Assembly (NCBI GenBank): GCA_003499325.1
Contig: DNIP01000082.1
Coordinates: 1 to 14,769, forward strand
Length of the DNA stretch: 14,769 nt
Reading direction: 5' to 3'
Source: Oscillospiraceae bacterium
Lineage (GTDB): Bacteria > Bacillota > Clostridia > Oscillospirales > Acutalibacteraceae
Shown here piece after piece: positions 6,485 through 12,226 of this stretch (positions within the stretch are counted from its first letter, which is position 1; each line of letters starts with the position of its first letter). The notes under the pieces were generated by a model, which saw only the letters and a program-made list of their open reading frames with translations, was not told the origin of the DNA and did not search any database. Position numbers and translations under genes: made by a program.

Positions 6485-7999
6485 ATGGTTCAGGTACGTT
6501 ATTACAGCGGCTATATCCGCAACTTCAAGAAATTGTGCGAGGAGCTCGCTATCACGCCCCTCAGTCGTGAACAGCGTGAGGAGCAGATCTTGATCAAGGG
6601 CTTTGAGAAGTGGGGCACAAGGCTGACTGAGCATATCTTCGGAGCGTTCGCGTTCGCGCTCTACGACGACAGCGCGGACAAACTCTATGTGTTCCGTGAT
6701 CCGGTCGGTCAAAAGCAGCTGTTCTATGCCGTCGTCGATGGTGAACTGCTCTGTAACGGCGATATCGACGCGATCGTGTCCGATCGTCGATTTGAAAAGC
6801 GCCTGAACAAGCGTATGCTCCAGCAGTATCTGTTCTACGGCTACCCGATCGGCGAGGAGACCTTCTATGAGGGCGTGTATAAATTAAGGGGCGGTCACTT
6901 TCTCGAATGGGACGGCAAGGAGGTCAAGCTGACCTGCTACTTCAAGCCGCTCTTCCGCCCCGAGGACAAGTCCCTCGACGAGTTCGCCGACGAGATCAAA
7001 GCCGTCGTCACCGAGATCCTCGAGGAGGAGCGTGCCGATACCGCGCTGCCGTACAAGGAATCGTTCCTGTCGGGCGGCGTGGATTCGTCCTATCTCTTGG
7101 CGGCGAGCGATGCGCAGTGCGCCAATACCGTCGGCTATGAGGAGGCGGATTTCAGCGAGGCGCATCTCGCGCAAGCGACTGCCGAGCACTTCAACAAGGG
7201 CTTCCGCGTCAAGATGATCACCCCCGAAATGTACTTTGCGCGCATCCCGACCGTGATGGATAAGATGGGTCAGCCTCTCGGCGACGCCTCCGCCGTGGCG
7301 TTCTCGATCGGCTGTCAGGCGGTCAAGGAGCACGCCGACGTCGTCTACTCGGGCGAGGGTATCGACGAATTCTTCGGCGGCTACAACGCCCATAAGCGCG
7401 AGATCCCGAGCGACTGGGTCTATCTGACCTGCTCGCATATCATGAACACCGATGTGGTCAAGTCCCTGATGCTCGATTATGATGAGAACGTCAAGCCCTC
7501 CGATCCGCTTCTCGGTCTGTGGGAGGAAGCGAAAAAGGAGGATCAGCTCGATTCCAAGCTGACGATGGATATCGCCTTCTGGCTCGACGGCGATATTTAC
7601 CTCAACACCGACCGCACCTCCACCGCCTGCGGGATCGAGCTGCACACGCCGTTCTCCGACTACCGCCTGTTCGAGGTCGCGAGCCGTATTCCGTCGAAGT
7701 TTCAGTTCCGTGAGGAGCAGAATAAATATGTGTTCCGCAAGGCGGCGAGCAGTATCCTGCCGTATGAGTCCGCCTTCCGCAAGAAGGTCGGCTTCCCCGT
7801 GCCGGTGCGTCAGTGGCTCGCGGATGAGCGCTACAATCAGCCTGTTAAGGAGAAGCTCTTCGGCACGTCATCACAGAAATTTTTCGATCAGGCGCAGATG
7901 AAGGACATGTGGGATCGCTTCATCGGCGGCGAGACCTTACTGTGGAACCGCGTCTACGCGATCTACGCCTTCCTGCTGTGGTATGATCTGAAATTCTGA
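6485..7999 (+). CDS. Asparagine-synthetase-like protein with truncated glutaminase domain
   Basis: 504 residues, homologous to AsnB-type enzymes that activate a carboxylate as the AMP ester and attach an amine. ATG 6485 has GGAG 5 nt upstream and a promoter ending at 6449. The synthetase domain (about 165-504) is intact: the PP-loop SGGVDSS at 196-202, SGEGIDEFFGGY at 289-300, KYVFRKA at 414-420 and KKVGFPVPVRQWL at 433-445. The N-terminal domain begins only at YSGYIRNF, which aligns with NGEIYN about 70 residues into AsnB. The nucleophile Cys1 and the HRGPD region are therefore absent, and Asn-Gly-Glu has become Ser-Gly-Tyr. The rest of that domain remains (FGAFAFALYDD, FRDPVGQKQLFYA). It should not hydrolyse glutamine; it may use free ammonia or another amine. 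No partner amidotransferase lies nearby. True substrate unknown. Confidence 0.88.
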   Translation: MVQVRYYSGYIRNFKKLCEELAITPLSREQREEQILIKGFEKWGTRLTEHIFGAFAFALYDDSADKLYVFRDPVGQKQLFYAVVDGELLCNGDIDAIVSDRRFEKRLNKRMLQQYLFYGYPIGEETFYEGVYKLRGGHFLEWDGKEVKLTCYFKPLFRPEDKSLDEFADEIKAVVTEILEEERADTALPYKESFLSGGVDSSYLLAASDAQCANTVGYEEADFSEAHLAQATAEHFNKGFRVKMITPEMYFARIPTVMDKMGQPLGDASAVAFSIGCQAVKEHADVVYSGEGIDEFFGGYNAHKREIPSDWVYLTCSHIMNTDVVKSLMLDYDENVKPSDPLLGLWEEAKKEDQLDSKLTMDIAFWLDGDIYLNTDRTSTACGIELHTPFSDYRLFEVASRIPSKFQFREEQNKYVFRKAASSILPYESAFRKKVGFPVPVRQWLADERYNQPVKEKLFGTSSQKFFDQAQMKDMWDRFIGGETLLWNRVYAIYAFLLWYDLKF

Positions 8000-8260
8000 G
8001 GTGCTGTCCAAATCTGTGATTTGGCTAACAGCACCCACGCAAGGCTCTCCCTCGTCGTCACTCGCCGTATTCGGTAAGCGTATCCGTTTGATACGCTTTG
8101 ACCTCGTGTGGCGGCTCCTCCTCTCCCCATAACTCGGGGAGTTACGGGGAACCACCTGAGGCGAACGCTGATTGGCTGAGAGCTACTGCGCCCTATCCTA
8201 ACTATATCATATGAATCGCCTTATATGAATCGCTGTGCGATTCAAATCACAGTTTTGGTC
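8000..8260. repeat. Intergenic block of stacked stem-loops, MITE-like or structured RNA candidate
   Basis: It begins at the base after the asparagine-synthetase-like stop codon. Four structures follow. At 8000-8035, 15 bp plus a bulge (GGTGCTGT, CCAAATC / GATTTGG, ACAGCACC). At 8076-8098, 9 bp (AAGCGTATC / GATACGCTT). At 8102-8161, a nested element with a 10-base outer stem (CCTCGTGTGG / CCACCTGAGG) around an inner 11-base stem (CCCCATAACTC / GAGTTACGGGG), both imperfect. At 8226-8244, 8 bp (TGAATCGC / GCGATTCA). ATATGAATCGC is repeated 14 bases apart (8209, 8223). The 17 bases at 8242-8258 resemble the reverse complement of 8008-8024 (15 of 17). No credible gene or U-tract is present. Confidence 0.55.
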
Positions 8261-8300
8261 AACTCCTCACTCCTAACTCATCACTCCTAACTCCTCACTT
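8261..8300. repeat. Three 14-bp tandem repeats
   Basis: Three head-to-tail copies of AACTCCTCACTCCT: 8261-8274, 8275-8288 with one substitution (CATC), and a partial copy at 8289-8300. The array stops just before the ZIP gene's stop codon at 8304-8306. Pyrimidine-rich short tandem repeats of this kind are probably slippage products. Confidence 0.75.
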
Positions 8301-8303
8301 TCG

Positions 8304-9080
8304 TCACCCCAGCGCCACATCCAGCGACATCATCAGCGTGAAGCCGACCGCAAAGAACATTACGCCAATGTGCGAGTGTTCGCCCTGCGTCATCTCGGGG
8401 ATCAGCTCCTCGACCACCACATACACCATCGCGCCTGCCGCAAACGATAGCAGATACGGCATCGCGGGGACGATCAGTGCGGCGCACAAGAGGGTCAGCA
8501 TACCGAAGATCGGCTCCACCGCGCCCGACAACACGCCGCAGAAAAAGGCTCTCGGCTTGCTTTTGCCCTCTGCGTGCAGGGGCATGGAGATGATCGCGCC
8601 CTCGGGCAGATTCTGGATCGCGATCCCGAGCGCCAGCGCCAGCGCGCCGCCGAGGGTGACGTTCCGTGTTCCTGCCAAGAGTCCCGCGTACACCACGCCG
8701 ACCGCCATCCCCTCGGGGATATTGTGCAGCGTGACCGCCGTCACCATCAGGGCACGGGTGCGCGCACCGTTTTCTTCCGCTGCTGCGTTCTGCTTGACGA
8801 TCGGGATGACCCGATCCAGCAGGTACAGAAAGAGGATGCCCAGCCAGAAGCCGATGAAGGCGCACAAAAACGAGAAGCGCCCCATGTGCTCCGACTGCTC
8901 GATCGCGGGGATGATCAGGCTCCACACCGAAGCCGCGATCATCACGCCCGCCGCAAAGCCCGTGAGCATCCGCGAGAGGTTCTCGCTGAAGGTATGTTTC
9001 ATAAAGAATACCGCCGCGGCGCCGAGCGAGGTGCCCAGGAACGGTATCATCAATCCGAGTATCACATCTGAATTTATCAT
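8304..9080 (-). CDS. ZIP family metal permease
   Basis: A 258-residue integral membrane transporter of the ZIP (zinc/iron-regulated-like) family, which moves Zn2+, Fe2+ or Mn2+ into the cytoplasm. The metal-site helices are clear: TLHNIPEG (117-124), AIQNLPEG (154-161) and VVEELIPE (222-229). EGKSKPRAFFCGVLSGAVEPIFG is a typical following segment. Eight hydrophobic segments can be drawn between residues 5 and 256. ATG 9080 gives the usual ZIP N-terminus; AAGGA lies 10 nt upstream, which is long, and the frame stays open further upstream without a better start. A perfect 17-base palindrome at 9108-9124 lies 27 bases before the start and may be a metal-regulator operator. The gene is alone on its transcript and has no clear U-rich terminator. 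The substrate metal is not determined. Confidence 0.93.
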   Translation of the reverse strand: MINSDVILGLMIPFLGTSLGAAAVFFMKHTFSENLSRMLTGFAAGVMIAASVWSLIIPAIEQSEHMGRFSFLCAFIGFWLGILFLYLLDRVIPIVKQNAAAEENGARTRALMVTAVTLHNIPEGMAVGVVYAGLLAGTRNVTLGGALALALGIAIQNLPEGAIISMPLHAEGKSKPRAFFCGVLSGAVEPIFGMLTLLCAALIVPAMPYLLSFAAGAMVYVVVEELIPEMTQGEHSHIGVMFFAVGFTLMMSLDVALG

Positions 9081-9107
9081 GTAAACTGATTCCTTATCCC
9101 ATTTTTC

Positions 9108-9124
9108 TACTGATCCTATCAGTA
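9108..9124. promoter_or_regulatory. Palindrome upstream of the ZIP gene, possible operator
   Basis: TACTGAT-CCT-ATCAGTA is a perfect 7-3-7 inverted repeat in the short region upstream of the ZIP start. Metal-uptake genes are commonly controlled by DtxR/MntR, Fur or Zur repressors that bind palindromes of this size. The sequence does not match a consensus I can name with confidence. Confidence 0.45.
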
Positions 9125-9169
9125 TTACCATCCTATGCGGGAGGAGGGGGGAGGTGACAGGGAATCGGC

Positions 9170-9214
9170 AGACAATAAGAAAAGCAGGAGCTTTCATGTG
9201 AAAACTCCTGCTTT
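9170..9214 (-). terminator. Terminator of the NlpC/FnIII protein gene
   Basis: A 10-bp perfect stem (AAAGCAGGAG at 9181-9190, CTCCTGCTTT at 9205-9214), extended inside by TTTCA and TGAAA after one mismatch. On the minus strand it continues into TTTTCTTATTGTC. It starts 14 bases after the stop codon at 9229-9231. Confidence 0.8.
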
Positions 9215-9228
9215 GTTGTTGCATGTAT

Positions 9229-12000
9229 TTATTCGGGAAGCTCAGTCGGTTCGAGCTTTACGGGCGGCTGATATGTGATCTTGCCACCGGTGTGATCGTA
9301 GTCACTGATGTAGTTGTCCTTGCAGCCCAGACACCGCACCGTGTAGATGTAGGTCTTGCCCGCTTCTGCGGTGGTATCGACAAACGCTGTGCCCTCGGTC
9401 ACGCCAAGGCGATCCCAGCCGTTTTTATTCTTGCGGAACACGCGGTACTGCACCGCGCCCTCTACAGCGTCCCAGCCGATGCTCACGCCGTTCTCGGCGC
9501 TCTCGAGTGCGGTGATCTGCGGCATAGCGACGCCGCTGTAGGTGATCGTCCAGCCCTTTTCATTGTAGCCGCTCGCGAAGTCGCTGTGATCGTTGATCGC
9601 GCGGATGGTGTAGCGGCGGGTCGTGCCGACAGAGAGCTTGTCGTCAAAGAACTCGGTATCCTTCGTTTCGATCAGGCGATCCCAACCATTGCTGCCGCGC
9701 GCATAGACGCGGTAGGCGGTCACGCCGTCGATGGCGTTCCATTTCAGGCGGACGCCCTCGGGCTCGCTGTTGACCTCGGTGAACGCGGGGGTCTCAACGC
9801 CGCTGTAGGTCGCCTTCCAGCCGTTTTTATCATAGCCGCTCATAAAGCCGCCCTTGTCGTTGACACAGCGGATCGTATAGATGTATTCGGTGCCGAGCTT
9901 ACAGCTCTTGTCGGCATAGGCGGTGTCGGTCAGCTCGGCGAGCCTCGTCCAGCCCTTGCCCGCTGTCTTGCGGTAGACGCGGTAGATCGTCGCGTTCTCG
10001 ACTGCGTCCCATGTCAGGTTAACGCCGTTAGCGTCGCTGCCGATCTCTGTGATCTGCGGCGTTTCGACGCCGGTATATTTGACCTTCCAGCCGTCGGCAT
10101 TGAAGTCGCTGACGAACTTGTCCGCGCTGTTGACGCAGCGGATGGTGTAGGTATAGGTCTCGCCTGCTTCGATATCCTTGTCAAAGTATTCGGTATCCTT
10201 CACCTGCGCGATGCGCTGCCAGCCGTCGCTCGTCTTGTGATAGATGCGGTAAGCATAAACATTGTCGATCGCGTTCCATTTGAGCCTGATACCCTCGGCC
10301 TCGTCAGTCATCTCGGTAAGCTGCGGTGTGTTCACGCCCTGATAGGTGTGATTCCAGCCCGTCGTGTTGTACTTGCTGACGAAGTTGCCCTTTGCGTCAA
10401 CACAGCGGATGGTGTAGGTGTAGGCGGTGTTCTTGGCGACGTCGGCGTCGGTGTATGTGGTGTCGGTGGTCTCCGTCATCATCTTCCAGCCGTACTTCTT
10501 GCTCTTGTAATAGACGCGGTAGCGGGTAGCGGCGTCATCGATGGTATTCTTCACCGCGTTCCAGCTCAGCTTGACGCCCTCAGCCGTGCTCTCGAGCGAG
10601 GTGAACACGGGAGTGTCGAGGATATGATAGGTGTGCTTCCAGCCGGTCTTATCATACTCGCTGATAAAGTTGCCGCCCTGATCGACGCAGCGGATGGTGT
10701 AGGTGTAGGTCCCGCCGTCCCTGACGTCCTCGTCAATGTAGGAGGTCGAAGCGGTCTCAGTCATGCGCACCCAGTTGTTGTTTTTGTTTTTGTAGTAGAC
10801 GCGGTATTTGTACGCGCCCTTCACGGCATTCCACTTGAGCTGTACGCCGTCACTGGTGCTGGCGGTACTGCTGAGCTTGGGCGTATCGACGCGGATCGGC
10901 GCAAAGAAGCGATAGATGCGGTAGCCCGAGCCTGTGCGATTGCCCGAATCGGTGAAGGTGTGGATGGTGTTATCCTCGCTGATACCCGAGCCGTGGCTCC
11001 ACTGTACCGCGTAGTAGGTGTCGCTGCTGTCCACACGCTTTGCGTCGGATTTGAAGTAGCTGTGATCGGTGCGCGGCTTGTCGCCCGACCAGAGCTCGGA
11101 CGCGGAGGGTGCGCTCTGCTTGCGGAAGCAGCCGTGCCCCTTGCTGTCGAGCACGATGGTGCCCTCACGCTGATCCCAGTATTTGTCGTCGTTGGGATGA
11201 TCGAGCGCCGCCTGCGCCTTTGCCTTGCTGTTGAACACCATGTACTTGGTGCCGAACTTGGTGCCGCTGCCGCCCGAGGCAGTATCGATGTGCAGCTCGA
11301 TTTTGTTGGGCTTGGCGACCTTCGCGACCCACAGACCGCGGCTCTCGCCGATCGCGTGTACCTCGCAGTAGCGGTTGCGCTCGCCCGCGCTGTCCCAGTA
11401 GATCCAGTCCTTGGGGCTGTCGCCGTAGAAAATCGCGTTATGGTTGTCGCCCGTGCCGTACAGCCACATCAGATCGCCCTTTTCCAGCACGCCCGAGGCG
11501 TAGGCGTCGTCAACGGAATCGAACCAGATGCGGTAGACGTCGTAGTAATTCCATGAGGCGGGCACGCCGCCCATGACGCTGAGTCGGTTGATCTTGTAGC
11601 TCGGCGCGCCGGACGCGACCGCGGATTTGTACAGCACATGCCACACAAAGCCTGTGCAGTTCATCGCCGCCACACCGGGGGTGTCATACGCGCCGCGTGC
11701 GCCGGCACAGTCGCCGCGCGGATTGCGGTGGTCGTTGTGGGCGTAGGGGGTGCCCAGATAGTAGTTGGGATTGGCACTGTCCTTGTCGTGGGTGTCCATC
11801 CAGTGCATGTACTCGTCATAATCGATGCCGAATGCCTCTAAGAAGGACTGAGAGCCGTAGAGCGTACCGCCGCCGTAGTTGTAGCCGTTCCAGCTTGCCG
11901 CTTCCGCTTTCAGCGTGACGGGAACGACGCCGACCGTCATCACGGTCAACACGGTGAGTACCGCAAGCAGCAGTGACACACTCTTTTTCCATACTTTCAT
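9229..12000 (-). CDS. Secreted NlpC/P60-like protein with six fibronectin-III-like modules
   Basis: 923 residues from ATG 12000, with GAGGAAG about 9 nt upstream; ATG 12018, adding six residues, is possible. Residues 1-35 form a signal peptide (KK, a long hydrophobic core, then AEA-A). Residues about 75-228 fit NlpC/P60 peptidases: YLGTPY (81-86), catalytic Cys115 in NCTGFVW, GDLMWL (175-180) and His187 in DNHNAIFYG. The family cuts peptidoglycan stem peptides or other gamma-glutamyl/amide bonds. Residues about 230-370 are unrecognised; GTKYMVFNSKAKAQAA and GTIVLDSKG hint at a prealbumin-like (SpaA/Cna-B) domain, weakly. Six modules of 89-95 residues follow from 372 to 911, each with xTPxxT, GVxLxWNAV, YRVYxK and YTIRCV. 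The C-terminus (LEPTELPE) has no dockerin, LPXTG motif or anchor helix. It is divergent from the beta-helix gene and probably acts on the wall or outside surface. Confidence 0.87.
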   Translation of the reverse strand: MKVWKKSVSLLLAVLTVLTVMTVGVVPVTLKAEAASWNGYNYGGGTLYGSQSFLEAFGIDYDEYMHWMDTHDKDSANPNYYLGTPYAHNDHRNPRGDCAGARGAYDTPGVAAMNCTGFVWHVLYKSAVASGAPSYKINRLSVMGGVPASWNYYDVYRIWFDSVDDAYASGVLEKGDLMWLYGTGDNHNAIFYGDSPKDWIYWDSAGERNRYCEVHAIGESRGLWVAKVAKPNKIELHIDTASGGSGTKFGTKYMVFNSKAKAQAALDHPNDDKYWDQREGTIVLDSKGHGCFRKQSAPSASELWSGDKPRTDHSYFKSDAKRVDSSDTYYAVQWSHGSGISEDNTIHTFTDSGNRTGSGYRIYRFFAPIRVDTPKLSSTASTSDGVQLKWNAVKGAYKYRVYYKNKNNNWVRMTETASTSYIDEDVRDGGTYTYTIRCVDQGGNFISEYDKTGWKHTYHILDTPVFTSLESTAEGVKLSWNAVKNTIDDAATRYRVYYKSKKYGWKMMTETTDTTYTDADVAKNTAYTYTIRCVDAKGNFVSKYNTTGWNHTYQGVNTPQLTEMTDEAEGIRLKWNAIDNVYAYRIYHKTSDGWQRIAQVKDTEYFDKDIEAGETYTYTIRCVNSADKFVSDFNADGWKVKYTGVETPQITEIGSDANGVNLTWDAVENATIYRVYRKTAGKGWTRLAELTDTAYADKSCKLGTEYIYTIRCVNDKGGFMSGYDKNGWKATYSGVETPAFTEVNSEPEGVRLKWNAIDGVTAYRVYARGSNGWDRLIETKDTEFFDDKLSVGTTRRYTIRAINDHSDFASGYNEKGWTITYSGVAMPQITALESAENGVSIGWDAVEGAVQYRVFRKNKNGWDRLGVTEGTAFVDTTAEAGKTYIYTVRCLGCKDNYISDYDHTGGKITYQPPVKLEPTELPE
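9268..10887 (-). repeat. Six tandem fibronectin-III-like modules
   Basis: Module starts at residues 372, 462, 557, 646, 736 and about 825 (DTPKL, DTPVF, NTPQL, ETPQI, ETPAF, AMPQI) give steps of 90, 95, 89, 90 and 89 residues. Each ends with GW or GG, two to three residues and TY or KY. The GC-rich periodic DNA also leaves a long, meaningless open frame on the plus strand. Confidence 0.88.
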
Positions 12001-12025
12001 TGTTCTACACTTCCTCATGATCATT

Positions 12026-12058
12026 CCCCACAGCGCCTTATCACAAGATGTTGTGGGG
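12026..12058 (-). promoter_or_regulatory. Leader hairpin before the NlpC/FnIII gene
   Basis: CCCCACA (12026-12032) and TGTGGGG (12052-12058) are exact inverted repeats of 7 bp. They lie in the transcribed leader, immediately before the translation start region. An alternative inner pairing is CACAA with TTGTG. It could stabilise the message or tune translation; nothing more can be shown. Confidence 0.4.
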
Positions 12059-12076
12059 ATATTTTAGTACGTTACC

Positions 12077-12105
12077 ATTTTACCACAATTATCCTGCATT
12101 TACAA
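12077..12105 (-). promoter_or_regulatory. Probable promoter of the NlpC/FnIII gene
   Basis: On the minus strand, TTGTAA (4 of 6; plus 12100-12105), a 17-nt spacer and TAAAAT (5 of 6; plus 12077-12082). The leader would be about 70 bases and contain the 12026-12058 hairpin. Confidence 0.5.
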
Positions 12106-12110
12106 TCATA

Positions 12111-12148
12111 TTTGACAAGTTCTGTAAAAAACTTTTTCAGATGTCAAA
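12111..12148. promoter_or_regulatory. Inverted repeat between divergent promoters, possible operator
   Basis: TTTGACA (12111-12117) and TGTCAAA (12142-12148) are exact inverted repeats. CTG and CAG just inside them (12122-12124, 12138-12140) are also complementary, though unequally spaced. The pair lies between the two divergent promoters. Each arm resembles a -35 box, but neither has a matching -10 at 17 nt. Confidence 0.35.
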
Positions 12149-12175
12149 ACGGAGCGCATTTTCACACCCTGTCTA

Positions 12176-12204
12176 TTGATTTTTCCGCATGCTTGCCGTA
12201 CAAT
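12176..12204 (+). promoter_or_regulatory. Probable promoter of the beta-helix/dockerin gene
   Basis: TTGATT (4 of 6; 12176-12181), an exact 17-nt spacer and TACAAT (5 of 6; 12199-12204). The start would fall near 12211, only about 16 bases before ATG 12227, so the leader is very short and begins at or close to the GAGGTG ribosome site. Confidence 0.5.
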
Positions 12205-12226
12205 GATAGAAGAAAGAGGTGATTTG

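Noticed and set aside
8000..8035. Terminator of the asparagine-synthetase-like gene
   Set aside because: The stem is strong but no U-tract follows (CACGCAAGG), so it does not qualify as an intrinsic terminator.
7937..8155. A minus-strand frame across the stem-loop block
   Set aside because: It overlaps the end of the asparagine-synthetase-like gene and several palindromes, has no start signal and encodes an Arg/Ser-rich product.
8209..8300. CRISPR-like array
   Set aside because: The repeats are only 11-14 bases with no spacers of proper length, and no cas genes are nearby.
9223..11556. A 777-codon open frame on the plus strand
   Set aside because: It lies antisense within the NlpC/FnIII gene. 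It has no ribosome site or signal peptide and has a repetitive Val/Ala/Asp-rich composition that mirrors the periodic modules. The minus-strand frame has clear domains.
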